Origin: Candidatus Competibacteraceae bacterium
GTDB taxonomy: Bacteria > Pseudomonadota > Gammaproteobacteria > Competibacterales > Competibacteraceae
Length of the DNA: 64,000 bases
NCBI GenBank assembly: GCA_016699715.1
Contig: CP065007.1
Location: 2,987,001 to 3,051,000 of the forward strand
Direction: 5' to 3'
The notes below the pieces were generated by a model that searched no databases, was not told the DNA's origin, and was given only the letters and a program-made list of their open reading frames with translations. A program made the translations under genes and the position numbers. Within the stretch, counting starts at the first letter, position 1; every line of letters starts with the position of its first letter. Shown in pieces: positions 7,962 to 16,471 of the stretch.

Positions 7962-8232
7962 GCGGTAACTGCTTGGGTGCGGCGATACGCCAGCGCTTGT
8001 CGCGGCCGGTTTCGCCGGCCAGCAGGGTGACCTGATTTTTTGCCACCCCGAACAGCTCGGCCAGAAAGGCGCGCAAGTGGATGTTGGCCCGCCCGTCCAC
8101 CGGCGGGGCGGTGATGCGGACCCGAAAGCGGTCGTTTTGCAATCCCGCCCATTCGTCGCGGCTGGCGCGGGGCTGTGCCCGTACCCGCAGCAGTAGATCG
8201 TTGCCCTCCCAGCAATACCCGCCAGCGTCCAT
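7942..8232 (-). CDS. yggU: DUF167 family protein YggU
   Basis: A 96-residue small alpha/beta protein of the DUF167/UPF0235 family, recognised by LLLRVRAQPRASRDE and NDRFRVRITAPPVDGRAN. Its biochemical function is unknown. It closes the pilT-linked cluster yggS-proC-yggT-yggU that recurs across Gammaproteobacteria. It starts 4 bases after the yggT stop. A 72-bp copy of its central part occurs at 53381-53452. Confidence 0.92.
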   Translation of the reverse strand: MDAGGYCWEGNDLLLRVRAQPRASRDEWAGLQNDRFRVRITAPPVDGRANIHLRAFLAELFGVAKNQVTLLAGETGRDKRWRIAAPKQLPPGVTGP

Positions 8233-8236
8233 CGCC

Positions 8237-8791
8237 TCAGCGCAACCCGCTCCACATCCCCAGAAAATCCTGCAGCAGCAGGCTCATGAAAATCAGCGCC
8301 ACCACCACCAGCACCGGCGACAGATCTACCCCGGAAACCGGCGGGATCAACCGGCGGGCCGGGCGCAGCAGCGGCGCGGTCAGTTGCGCCATCACCCGTG
8401 CCGCCGGGTGATGGGGATCGGGGTTGACCCAGCTCAGCACCGCCTGGATGATCACGCACCACAGATAGATGTTGATCAGCAGCTTGAGCAATTCCATCAC
8501 CGTCACCAGCAGCACGCCACCGATGTCAAGGGACCGCCCGAACAGCGCGGACACCAGCACGACTTCGACCAGTTGCAGCGCAAAAGCCAGCACCACCGAA
8601 GCCAGATCCAGCCCCCGATAGCCGGGCACGAACCGGCGTAATGGCAGTAGGGGGGGATTGGTGATGCGGACCAGGAACTGCACCAGCGGGTTGTAGAAGT
8701 CGGCGCGCACGCATTGCAGCAGGAAGCGCAACATCACCGCCAGGATATAAAAACCGAAAACGGTCTGGATCAGGAAAACGGTGGCGGTCAC
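8237..8791 (-). CDS. yggT: YggT family integral membrane protein
   Basis: A 184-residue membrane protein made of two YggT repeats. Each has a hydrophobic helix followed by a pattern such as LRFLLQCVRADFYNPLVQFL or QAVLSWVNPDPHHPAARVM, then LLRPARRLIPP. The start is a GTG at 8791 that overlaps the proC stop by 4 bases (GTGA). Members have been linked to osmotic tolerance and, as CCB3-like or SepG-like proteins, to membrane-associated functions, but the role here is not known. Confidence 0.92.
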   Translation of the reverse strand: MTATVFLIQTVFGFYILAVMLRFLLQCVRADFYNPLVQFLVRITNPPLLPLRRFVPGYRGLDLASVVLAFALQLVEVVLVSALFGRSLDIGGVLLVTVMELLKLLINIYLWCVIIQAVLSWVNPDPHHPAARVMAQLTAPLLRPARRLIPPVSGVDLSPVLVVVALIFMSLLLQDFLGMWSGLR

Positions 8792-9699
8792 GGCTGCCCT
8801 CCAAGCAGGTTGCCCAGTTCTTCGGAGCGGTGGCGGGCCGCTTCCAGCGCCTTGGCCACCACGGCGTCCAGTTCCTCGGTCAGCAGCTCCGGCGCTTCCA
8901 GGATCGCCAGCGAGGCGGCCAGCGAGCGAGCGATCAGGTTGTCGAGTTTTTCGTCCTTGAAAACGCTGACTGCCCGTTCGGTGGTGCCACCCGGCGAGGT
9001 GACCCGGGCGCGCAGCGCGGCTGGATTCTCGGGGCTTTCCAGCGCCATCTTGGCGGCGCCAAAGGCGGTTTGCAGGGTCAGCAATCGCGCCACCTCCGGG
9101 TCCAGGCCCAATTGAACGCCGATTTTCTCCAACGCCTCCATCAGCAGGAAGAAATAGGCGGGTCCGCTGCCGGACAGCGCGGTGACCGCGTCCAGCATCC
9201 GCTCCTGCTCCACCCAGACCGTCAGCCCCACCGAGCGCATGATCGATTCCGCCAGTTGGCGTTGCTCGTCGTTCACCTGGGGGTTGGCGAACAGCGCGGT
9301 GGCACCACTGCCGACCAGCGCGGGCGTGTTGGGCATGGTGCGGACGATGGCGGCCTCGCCGCCCAGCCAGCGACGGATATCCGGTTCGCGCACGCCGGCG
9401 GCGATGGAGATCATCAACGGCTGGCGCGCCTGGACGATATTGGCCAATTCTTCGGCGACCGAGCACAGCACCTGCGGTTTGACCGCCAGAACGATCACCT
9501 CCGACCGGGTAGCGATCTCCCGGTTGTCGGCGCCGGTGTGGACACCGAAGCGGCCGCGCAGCAGTTCCCGGTGGCCGGCGTCGGGTTCGGCCACCCAGAT
9601 GTGATCAGGATCGCCACCGCTGGCGAGCAGCCCGCCGATCAGGCTGCGGGCCATGTTGCCGCCGCCGATGAAGCCTATGGGGATGTCTTTCATCTCCAC
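8788..9699 (-). CDS. proC: Pyrroline-5-carboxylate reductase
   Basis: A 303-residue enzyme for the last step of proline synthesis, reducing pyrroline-5-carboxylate with NAD(P)H. The N-terminal Rossmann motif GFIGGGNMARSLIGGLL and the C-terminal signature SGSGPAYFFLLMEALEKIG followed by SPGGTTE are both present. It is about 30 residues longer than most ProC proteins because of a C-terminal helical extension after FKDEKLDN. A second Met at residue 3 is an alternative start. Confidence 0.95.
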   Translation of the reverse strand: MEMKDIPIGFIGGGNMARSLIGGLLASGGDPDHIWVAEPDAGHRELLRGRFGVHTGADNREIATRSEVIVLAVKPQVLCSVAEELANIVQARQPLMISIAAGVREPDIRRWLGGEAAIVRTMPNTPALVGSGATALFANPQVNDEQRQLAESIMRSVGLTVWVEQERMLDAVTALSGSGPAYFFLLMEALEKIGVQLGLDPEVARLLTLQTAFGAAKMALESPENPAALRARVTSPGGTTERAVSVFKDEKLDNLIARSLAASLAILEAPELLTEELDAVVAKALEAARHRSEELGNLLGGQP

Positions 9700-9767
9700 C
9701 TCGTATTGTGAATGTTCGTGACGCCCGAAGCTCTGGGGCGCCGATTCGCGATGGCGCGGGAATCGTC

Positions 9768-10154
9768 TCAGTACTTGCCGCTCAGCAGTCGAGCGACCTG
9801 TTCGCTGATGCTGGCAAAGCGGTTATCGTTCCGATAGGTCTCGTAAACCAGTCTCTGTTGGTCAGGGCCGAGTTGTTGGTAGAACGCGTAGGTTCCCGGC
9901 AGGTTTTCGCGCAGGACTCGCTCGAATGCCACCTGATCCAAACCCGCCATCAGTCGGTTGGTTGTGTCGCCGATCGCGGCCGTGCCTAGCGCGGGCTGGG
10001 ATGGGTCGATCACGAGGCTTGCCGCCTGCCGCTTGGCTTCCTCCTCGATCTCGTGCAAGTAATCGTCCGTTCCGAGCAGCAACGGCACGAGCAGCAATAG
10101 GCCGGTCACGCGGCCGTGCGCGCGGGCGGAGAACCGGAGAGTAGTTGACGGCAT
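9768..10154 (-). CDS. Hypothetical protein with N-terminal signal or anchor
   Basis: A 128-residue protein that I do not recognise. Residues 15-28 (RVTGLLLLVPLLLG) are hydrophobic after a basic start and could be a signal peptide or membrane anchor, so the rest is probably periplasmic. The body is polar and helical, with an acidic stretch (YLHEIEEEAKRQA) and a C-terminal segment rich in Arg and Tyr. It lies on the same strand between yggS and proC, where these two genes are adjacent in related genomes. Codon use matches neighbouring genes. Confidence 0.6.
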   Translation of the reverse strand: MPSTTLRFSARAHGRVTGLLLLVPLLLGTDDYLHEIEEEAKRQAASLVIDPSQPALGTAAIGDTTNRLMAGLDQVAFERVLRENLPGTYAFYQQLGPDQQRLVYETYRNDNRFASISEQVARLLSGKY

Positions 10155-10246
10155 GGTCGTTTTTTCGGGTCTTGAAGCGATTGTCGGGATCGTTGTTCGG
10201 GCATCTCGAAGTTGTGGTCACCGCTAGCATACTGCAAAGCCGTTGT

Positions 10247-10936
10247 TCAAGGGCGGGGGCCGAACAGCGCGGTACCGATGCGGACCAGTGTCGCGCCTTC
10301 GGCGATGGCGGCCTCCAGATCGTCGGACATGCCGGCGGAGAGCGTATCCAGCACCAGTCCGGCCTCGGCCAGTCGTTCCCGCAGTTCCCGCAGCCGGGAG
10401 AAGGGCCGCCGTTGGGCGGCAAACTCCGTCGCCGGGCTCGGAATGGCCATCAAGCCTCGCAAGCGCAGACGCGGTAGCGTGGCGACCGCGCGGGCGACCT
10501 CGATCAGCGCTGCTTCGTCCAGACCGTGTTTGGTGGGTTCCCGGTCGATGTTGACTTGCAGGCAGACGTTCAGCGGCGGCAGGTGCTCAGGTCGCTGCGC
10601 GCTCAGTCGCTCGGCGATTTTCAGCCGGTCCACGCTGTGGACCCAGGCGAAATGCTCGGCGATGCCACGGGTCTTATTGGCTTGCACCGGCCCGATGAAA
10701 TGCCATTCCAGATCCAGCGTGGCCAGTTCGGTCATTTTATCCAGCGCTTCCTGGAGGAAGTTCTCCCCGAAACCACGCTGGCCGGCGGCGGCCAGCGCGG
10801 CGATGGCCGCCGCCGGTTGGGTCTTGCTGACCGCCAGCAGCCGCACCGCGCCCGGTGGGCGCTGGAAGCGTTGCTCGGCGGCGCGAATCCGGTCCAGCAC
10901 GACATGCAGGCGAGCGGCGTAATCGGCGGTCATCAT
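10247..10936 (-). CDS. yggS: PLP homeostasis protein YggS/PLPBP
   Basis: A 229-residue TIM-barrel PLP-binding protein without known catalysis that buffers pyridoxal phosphate and affects amino-acid pools. AVSKTQP carries the PLP Lys (about residue 38). GFGENFLQEALDK, EWHFIGPVQANK and the C-terminal phosphate-binding LRIGTALFG-type end (LVRIGTALFGPRP) are diagnostic. I chose the ATG pair near 10936. An in-frame Met at 10963 would add 9 residues. The gene is divergent from pilT. Confidence 0.94.
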   Translation of the reverse strand: MMTADYAARLHVVLDRIRAAEQRFQRPPGAVRLLAVSKTQPAAAIAALAAAGQRGFGENFLQEALDKMTELATLDLEWHFIGPVQANKTRGIAEHFAWVHSVDRLKIAERLSAQRPEHLPPLNVCLQVNIDREPTKHGLDEAALIEVARAVATLPRLRLRGLMAIPSPATEFAAQRRPFSRLRELRERLAEAGLVLDTLSAGMSDDLEAAIAEGATLVRIGTALFGPRP

Positions 10937-11072
10937 GGTGGGATTACCCTGACGGATTGGCATACGGCCAAGAAGGTCTAACGATCAACACTATAATACT
11001 ATGCGGAAACCGACCCGAACGGGACCATCCCAGCGGAACATCCCTCACAATCTCTTGGCAGGAGCGATCATC

Positions 11073-12119
11073 GTGACCCTTGACGAACTGTTGACCTTTT
11101 CCGTACAGAATAAGGCTTCGGATCTGCATCTGTCGGCGGGTTTGCCGCCGATGATCCGGGTGGATGGCGATGTCCGCCGCATCAATGTGCCGCCACTTGA
11201 GCACAAGCAGGTGCACGGGCTGATCTACGATATTATGAACGACAAGCAGCGCAAGGATTACGATGAGTTCCTGGAATGCGACTTCTCGTTCGAAATTCCC
11301 AAGCTGGCCCGCTTCCGCGTCAACGCCTTCAACCAGGATCGGGGCGCGGCCGGTGTATTCCGCACCATTCCCACCCAGATCATGAGCTTGGAGGAACTGG
11401 GCTGTCCGCCGGTGTTTCGGGACCTGATCAACGTACCGCGCGGCCTGGTTCTGGTGACCGGTCCGACCGGGTCGGGCAAATCCACCACCTTGGCGGCGAT
11501 GATCGACCACATCAACAAGAACGAGTACGGCCATATCCTGACCATTGAGGACCCGATCGAATTCGTCCACCAGAGCCAGCGCTGCCTGATCAACCAGCGC
11601 GAGGTGCACCGTGACACCCTCGGGTTCAGCGAAGCGCTGCGTTCGGCGCTGCGCGAAGACCCCGATATCATCCTGGTCGGCGAAATGCGCGATCGGGAAA
11701 CCATCAGTCTGGCGCTGACCGCCTCCGAGACCGGCCATCTGGTGTTCGGCACCCTGCACACCAGTTCGGCGCCCAAGACCATCGACCGCATCATCGACGT
11801 GTTCCCGGCCGGCGAGAAGCCGATGGTGCGCTCGATGCTGTCCGAATCGCTGCGCGCGGTGATCTCGCAGGCGCTGCTCAAGAAGAAAGGCGGTGGCCGG
11901 ATGGCGGTCCATGAAATCATGGTCGGCGTGCCGGCCATCCGCAATCTGATCCGCGAGGACAAGGTGGCGCAGATGTACTCGTCGATTCAGACCGGCGCGG
12001 CTTTCGGCATGCAGACACTCGACCAAGGTCTGCTGGATCTGGTCAAGAAAGGGTTGATCGCCCGCGACGAAGCCTTGAATTACGCCCAGAACAAGGCCTC
12101 GTTCAAACAGCAAATCTAA
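11073..12119 (+). CDS. pilT: Type IV pilus retraction ATPase PilT
   Basis: A 348-residue hexameric secretion ATPase that depolymerises type IV pili and powers twitching motility. It has the N-terminal PAS-like domain (SDLHLSAGLPPMIRVDG), Walker A GPTGSGKST (residues 130-138), the Asp box, Walker B IILVGEMRD and the family motif AIRNLIRE near the C-terminus. A GTG start at 11073 is preferred, with AGGAG at 11060-11064, 8 bases upstream. The frame runs back to 11001, but 348 residues fits the family. In Pseudomonas the paralogue pilU follows directly, but here a minus-strand gene does. Confidence 0.96.
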   Translation: MTLDELLTFSVQNKASDLHLSAGLPPMIRVDGDVRRINVPPLEHKQVHGLIYDIMNDKQRKDYDEFLECDFSFEIPKLARFRVNAFNQDRGAAGVFRTIPTQIMSLEELGCPPVFRDLINVPRGLVLVTGPTGSGKSTTLAAMIDHINKNEYGHILTIEDPIEFVHQSQRCLINQREVHRDTLGFSEALRSALREDPDIILVGEMRDRETISLALTASETGHLVFGTLHTSSAPKTIDRIIDVFPAGEKPMVRSMLSESLRAVISQALLKKKGGGRMAVHEIMVGVPAIRNLIREDKVAQMYSSIQTGAAFGMQTLDQGLLDLVKKGLIARDEALNYAQNKASFKQQI

Positions 12120-12139
12120 GGAAGCCGACCCTCCGCCAA

Positions 12140-12655
12140 TTACGGTAGCGCAGCGGCGCGCGTCTGGCGGGCCAGCCGATAGGTGTCGGCCAAAACCTGG
12201 GCGGTGGCCAGTAGCGCTTCGCCGCCACAGGCAAATACGGTGACATCGGCCACGCCCTGCGAAATGTCCAGCCAGCCGCGCGCCAGATCCGTCGCGGTGC
12301 CCTCGAAACAGCCGGGCTGGTCTCCAGCCGGACAGGCGATGCGACTGGGGATGCTCCAATCCTCCAGCAGCGGTAGCGCGGCAATGATGGCCACGGGCAA
12401 CCCAGGAATCATGATCCGCGACGGTTGCGGCCGGAACGGCAGCGGCGGCATCAGTTCGAACAGCGCGAACGGTTTGACCCGAGGCTGCCGGCCACGCAGC
12501 GTCCGGGCCAGCGCAACGATGGGGGCGATACCGCTCTCGTCCGCCAATAGCAGGGCGCGCGCCGTGGCGGTGCCCAGGTCGAACGGTTCGTCGGCCGGCG
12601 CCGAAGCCAGCGGATCGATCATGCTGACGAGCGAAGCGTCCGTTTTCATTTTCAC
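12140..12655 (-). CDS. Stand-alone PyrK/FNR-like NAD-binding domain protein
   Basis: A 171-residue protein resembling only the nucleotide-binding half of dihydroorotate dehydrogenase electron-transfer subunits (FNR superfamily). LLLADESGIAPIVALARTLRG corresponds to the Gly-rich NAD loop, and PGCFEGTATDLARGWLD and VTVFACGGEALLATAQVLAD to the later strands. Neither the FAD-binding barrel that should precede it nor the C-terminal iron-sulfur cysteines that end true PyrK are present. It overlaps pyrC' by 4 bases at the end of the pyrR-pyrB-pyrC' run, so a link to pyrimidine synthesis is inferred from context. Its partner and function are unknown. Confidence 0.65.
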   Translation of the reverse strand: MKMKTDASLVSMIDPLASAPADEPFDLGTATARALLLADESGIAPIVALARTLRGRQPRVKPFALFELMPPLPFRPQPSRIMIPGLPVAIIAALPLLEDWSIPSRIACPAGDQPGCFEGTATDLARGWLDISQGVADVTVFACGGEALLATAQVLADTYRLARQTRAAALP

Positions 12656-13938
12656 TCTCGCGCCTCACGCGCGTAGACCACCTGCCCTTCCAGCAGGGTG
12701 TGCGTGACCTGCCCGTGCAGTTCCCAACCCAGAAACGGGCTATTGTGGCCGCGGCTCCGCAAGGCGTCCGCTTCCACCCGCCATTCGGCATCGGGGTCGA
12801 AAACGCAGATATCGGCCAGTGCGCCGGTACCAAGATGGCCACTGTCCAGTCCCAGAATCCGCGCCGGTCCCCAGGTCAGCCGTGCCAGCAGTGCCGACAA
12901 CGGCAGTATGCCGTCCCGTGCCAGTCGCAGGCTCAACGCCAGCAGGGTGTCCAGCCCGGAGATGCCGGGTTCGGTGTCACCGAACGGCGCCTGCTTGGCA
13001 TCCGGCTCGTGCGGCTGATGGTCGGAGCAGAGCGCGCCCAATACCCCCTCGGCCAGCCCGGTGCGCAGCGCGTCCAGATCGCGAAGGCCACGCAGCGGCG
13101 GAAGCACATGGCAGCGGCTGTCAAAACCGCTCAAATCGATTTCGCTCAGATACAGATGATGGACGGCGGTGTCGGCCGTCACCGACAACCCTTCCTCCTG
13201 AGCGCGCGCCACCAGTTCCACCGCCCGGGCGCTGGACAGCCGACCGAAATGTACCCGCACGCCCAGGTCGCGGATCAATTCCAGATCGCGGGCGATGACA
13301 CCGGTTTCCGCCGCCACTGGAATGCCGGGTAAGCCAAACCGGGTAGCGACCCGCCCTTCGTGAGCCAGACCATGGCCCAGTTCGGGATCGAGCGGGGTCA
13401 GGAACACGGTCAGATCGAAGGTGGCGGCGTATTCCAGCGCCCGTCGCAGTACCCGGCTACTGGCGACCGTGCGACCACCGTCGCCGACGCCGACGCAACC
13501 GGCTTCCTTGAGCGCCGCCATTTCCGCCAGTCGCTCACCGTGCAGGCGATGGGTCAGCGCGCCTAGCGTCAGTACCCGAACCCGGCCAGCGGCTTTGGCT
13601 CGCCGTCGGATCAGCTCCACCACCGCCGGCTCGTCGATTACCGGATCGGTGTCGGGCGGACAGACCAGGGTGGTGATGCCGCCGCCAGCGGCGGCGCGGG
13701 CTTCGCTGGCGATGGTCGCCTTGTGCTCCTGTCCGGGCTCGCGCGGCCGGGCACACAAATCGATCAAACCGGGGCAGACGATCCGGTCGCGGGCGTCGAT
13801 CCGTCGCTCCGGCACGAACCCGGCCGGCGGCTGACCGGACCCGGCGATGCGGCCATCGGCGATGAAAAGATCGGTGACCGCGTCGGTCTGGTGAGCCGGA
13901 TCGATCACTCGGCCGCCCTCGATGGCCATACGCATCAA
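12652..13938 (-). CDS. pyrC': Non-catalytic dihydroorotase-like subunit PyrC'
   Basis: A 428-residue amidohydrolase-fold protein of the type I dihydroorotase group. The metal-binding HxH expected in GLIDLHxHxREPG is replaced by GLIDLCARPREPG, so two zinc ligands are missing. CSDHQPHEPDAK near the C-terminal third retains other family residues. Pseudomonas has an equivalent inactive PyrC' that is required to assemble the aspartate transcarbamoylase dodecamer. By analogy this is a structural partner of PyrB, with which it overlaps by 4 bases. A separate active PyrC would be expected elsewhere in the genome. Confidence 0.9.
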   Translation of the reverse strand: MMRMAIEGGRVIDPAHQTDAVTDLFIADGRIAGSGQPPAGFVPERRIDARDRIVCPGLIDLCARPREPGQEHKATIASEARAAAGGGITTLVCPPDTDPVIDEPAVVELIRRRAKAAGRVRVLTLGALTHRLHGERLAEMAALKEAGCVGVGDGGRTVASSRVLRRALEYAATFDLTVFLTPLDPELGHGLAHEGRVATRFGLPGIPVAAETGVIARDLELIRDLGVRVHFGRLSSARAVELVARAQEEGLSVTADTAVHHLYLSEIDLSGFDSRCHVLPPLRGLRDLDALRTGLAEGVLGALCSDHQPHEPDAKQAPFGDTEPGISGLDTLLALSLRLARDGILPLSALLARLTWGPARILGLDSGHLGTGALADICVFDPDAEWRVEADALRSRGHNSPFLGWELHGQVTHTLLEGQVVYAREARE

Positions 13939-14915
13939 GCATCCTCCTCAAGCGGTCGGGCGTGGTTGCCCAGCGTGATCGACATGACCGCCATGCGCAC
14001 GGCGATGCCGTTGGTAACTTGTTCCAGGATCACCGAACGCGGCCCGTCCGCCACCCGCGAGTCGATTTCCACGCCGCGGTTGATCGGACCGGGATGCATG
14101 ACGATGGCATCCGGTTTGGCCAGCGCCAACCGTTCCTCGGTCAAGCCGTACTGCTGGAAAAACTCCTGTTCGGTCGGCAGCAGCGCCCGCTCCATCCGTT
14201 CCCGTTGCAGGCGCAGCATGACGATCACATCGACCTCCCGCAGCCCGGCTTGCGGGCTGTGGAAGACCCGCACGCCCAGGCTCTCCACCCAGGCCGGCAA
14301 CAGGGTGCGCGGGGCGATCACCCGAACTTCGCCGGCGCCGAGGATGTTGAGCGCGTGGATCAGGGAACGGGCCACCCGCGAGTGCAGGATATCGCCGACG
14401 ATGGCGACTTGCAGGCTGGGAAAATCCGGTTTGTGGCGACGGATGGTGAACGCATCCAGCATCCCCTGGGTGGGATGGGCGTGGCAGCCGTCGCCGGCGT
14501 TGAGGACCGCGATGTGTGGCTTGACGTGGCGGGCCATGAATTCCGCCGCGCCGCTTTGCGGGTGGCGCACCACGAACATGTCGCACTGCATCGCCTCGAT
14601 GTTGCGCAGGGTGTCGAGCAGGCTTTCGCCCTTGGTCGTGGCCGAGGTGGCGATGTTGAGGTTCAGCACGTCGGCCGACAGCCGCTTGGCCGCCAGTTCG
14701 AAAGTGGTGCGAGTCCGGGTGCTGGCCTCGAAGAACAGGTTGACCACGGTCTTGCCGTGCAGGGTCGGCAGCTTCTTGACTCGCCGCTCGGCCACGCCGC
14801 GCAACGATTCGGCGGTGTCGAGGATTTCCGTCAGATGGCGACGGCTCAGCCCTTCCACGGTCAGGAAATGCAGCAACCGGCCCTGGCGGTCCAACTGGAG
14901 GTTGGCGGCGCTCAT
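13935..14915 (-). CDS. pyrB: Aspartate carbamoyltransferase catalytic subunit
   Basis: A 326-residue enzyme catalysing the first committed step of pyrimidine synthesis, carbamoyl phosphate plus aspartate to carbamoyl aspartate. The carbamoyl-phosphate motif FFEASTRTRTTFE is intact, as are NAGDGCHAHPTQGMLD and the later MHPGPINRGVEID. It overlaps pyrR upstream and pyrC' downstream by 4 bases each. This indicates class A ATCase built with PyrC' rather than with a PyrI regulatory chain. Confidence 0.96.
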   Translation of the reverse strand: MSAANLQLDRQGRLLHFLTVEGLSRRHLTEILDTAESLRGVAERRVKKLPTLHGKTVVNLFFEASTRTRTTFELAAKRLSADVLNLNIATSATTKGESLLDTLRNIEAMQCDMFVVRHPQSGAAEFMARHVKPHIAVLNAGDGCHAHPTQGMLDAFTIRRHKPDFPSLQVAIVGDILHSRVARSLIHALNILGAGEVRVIAPRTLLPAWVESLGVRVFHSPQAGLREVDVIVMLRLQRERMERALLPTEQEFFQQYGLTEERLALAKPDAIVMHPGPINRGVEIDSRVADGPRSVILEQVTNGIAVRMAVMSITLGNHARPLEEDA

Positions 14916-15409
14916 GGCACGGTTTGAATCAGCAGTTGCAGGGGTTCGGGACCGACGAGCTGGATCTGCTGGCCGGGCGGCAGCTTCAGCCGGGTACCGA
15001 CCACATTGGCTTCGACCGGCAATTCCCGGCCGCCGCGGTCGGCCAGCACCGCCAGCAGCACCGAAGCCGGGCGGCCGTAATCGAACAATTCGTTCAGCGC
15101 GGCGCGCACGGTACGACCGGTATAAAGCACGTCGTCGATCAGCACCACATGACGCTCGTCCACGTCGAACGGCAGTTCCGAGGGGCGGACCTGCGGGTTG
15201 ACGCCGATCCGGCTAAAGTCGTCGCGGTAGAAGGAAATATCCAGTCGGCCGAGCGGCGTGGCGATGCCGAGCCGCTGGTGCAGGCGCTCGGCGACCCAGA
15301 CGCCGCCGGTGTGAACCCCCACCAGCGCTGGTTCGGCGATGCCGCGTCGGGCGAGCAGGTCTTGCAGTTGCCCCGCCATCACTTCGATCAGGAATTCGGC
15401 GTCATGCAC
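14912..15409 (-). CDS. pyrR: PyrR bifunctional pyr regulator / uracil phosphoribosyltransferase
   Basis: A 165-residue type I phosphoribosyltransferase with the PRPP loop HVVLIDDVLYTGRTVRAALN and the start segment VGVHTGGVWVAERL. In Gram-positive bacteria PyrR binds leader RNA to attenuate pyr operons. Here the gene overlaps ruvX by 22 bases and pyrB by 4, leaving no room for a pyr leader next to pyrB. Uracil salvage or regulation elsewhere is therefore more likely, but this is inference. Confidence 0.92.
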   Translation of the reverse strand: MHDAEFLIEVMAGQLQDLLARRGIAEPALVGVHTGGVWVAERLHQRLGIATPLGRLDISFYRDDFSRIGVNPQVRPSELPFDVDERHVVLIDDVLYTGRTVRAALNELFDYGRPASVLLAVLADRGGRELPVEANVVGTRLKLPPGQQIQLVGPEPLQLLIQTVP

Positions 15410-15879
15410 GATGCGAGGCTCCGTTGTTGGTTGAACCAGCTTTCCAGAATGAGCGCCGCCGCCCAGTCGTCCAGTGCCGCGCCGTCACCGCGCCGACGGC
15501 CGGCGGCCGGCTCGAAAGAGCGCTGTTCGGCTTCCCAGGAGGACAGCCGTTCGTCGATGGTCGCCACCGGCAGGCGAAAACGACCGTGCAACTGGCGGCT
15601 AAAGCGCAGCGCGGCCACCGTCATGGCGTTGGCGCTACCGTCGGCGTGGCGCGGCACTCCGACCACCAGCAGGTCCGGTCGCCATTCAGCGAGCAGCCGG
15701 TCGATGGCATCCCAGTCGGGGCGCTGCCGGCGCGTCGACAACACCCGCAGGGGCCGTGCCGTGCCGGTGACCACCACGCCGGTCGCGACGCCGATGCGAG
15801 TCCGACCGAAATCGAAGCCCAACACCACCTGAGGGGATTGGCGTGTGGTCGACGACGGCGGATCAGGCGTGGCCGGCAT
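15388..15879 (-). CDS. ruvX: Putative pre-16S rRNA nuclease RuvX/YqgF
   Basis: A 163-residue RNase H-fold protein that helps mature the 5' end of 16S rRNA. VLGFDFGRTRIGVATG carries the first catalytic Asp, LLVVGVPRHADGSAN the second strand, and TIDERLSSWEAE with DDWAAALILESWF the later acidic residues. The Pro/Ser-rich first 15 residues are an extension. It overlaps algH by 17 bases and pyrR by 22 bases. Confidence 0.92.
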   Translation of the reverse strand: MPATPDPPSSTTRQSPQVVLGFDFGRTRIGVATGVVVTGTARPLRVLSTRRQRPDWDAIDRLLAEWRPDLLVVGVPRHADGSANAMTVAALRFSRQLHGRFRLPVATIDERLSSWEAEQRSFEPAAGRRRGDGAALDDWAAALILESWFNQQRSLASCMTPNS

Positions 15880-16432
15880 CGGCGGACAGCAGGGTCAGAT
15901 CGATCCCCAGCAGAGCGGCGGCGGCCAGCCAGCGTTGGTCGCTGGGCGCGCGAAACAGAATGTCGGGATCGGCGGGACCCGACAGCCAGGCGTTCTCCGC
16001 CATTTCCTGTTCCAATTGTCCCGGCCCCCAGCCGGCATAGCCAAGGGCGACCAGCAGTAGATCCGGGCCTTCGCCACGCGCCACCGCCTGCAGGATATCG
16101 CGGGAAGTGGTGATGCCGATCCGCTCGGTGACCCGTAGGGTGGCGCCCCATTGACCGAGCGGACTATGGATGACGAAACCCTGCTCCGGCTGGACCGGGC
16201 CGCCGTGGTAAACCGGCAGCCCCGCGATCTCGGGTCGGTCGGTGACGATCTGTAGATGTTCGAACAACTGCCCGAGCGTCAGTTGCAGCGGTCGGTTAAT
16301 GACCAGTCCCAGCGCTCCGCTGTCGTTGTGTTCACTGAGATAAGTCACTGTCTGAAAAAAGTTCGGATCCGCCAGCGTCGGCATGGCGATCAGAAACTGA
16401 TTGCTCAGGTAGGTGGGCTCGGTCATATTCAT
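15863..16432 (-). CDS. algH: YqgE/AlgH family protein (DUF179)
   Basis: A 189-residue member of the DUF179 family. The start YLSNQFLIAMPTLADPNFFQTVTYL, then GALGLVINRP, VYHGGPVQPEQGFVIH and ALGYAGWGPGQLEQEM, are all characteristic. The molecular role is unknown. AlgH was described as an alginate regulator in Pseudomonas. It heads the overlapping minus-strand run algH-ruvX-pyrR-pyrB-pyrC', as in Pseudomonas. Confidence 0.93.
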   Translation of the reverse strand: MNMTEPTYLSNQFLIAMPTLADPNFFQTVTYLSEHNDSGALGLVINRPLQLTLGQLFEHLQIVTDRPEIAGLPVYHGGPVQPEQGFVIHSPLGQWGATLRVTERIGITTSRDILQAVARGEGPDLLLVALGYAGWGPGQLEQEMAENAWLSGPADPDILFRAPSDQRWLAAAALLGIDLTLLSADAGHA

Positions 16433-16471
16433 AGTATCGGGATTCGGCCCGACCTTGACAAGTCGCCGGCT

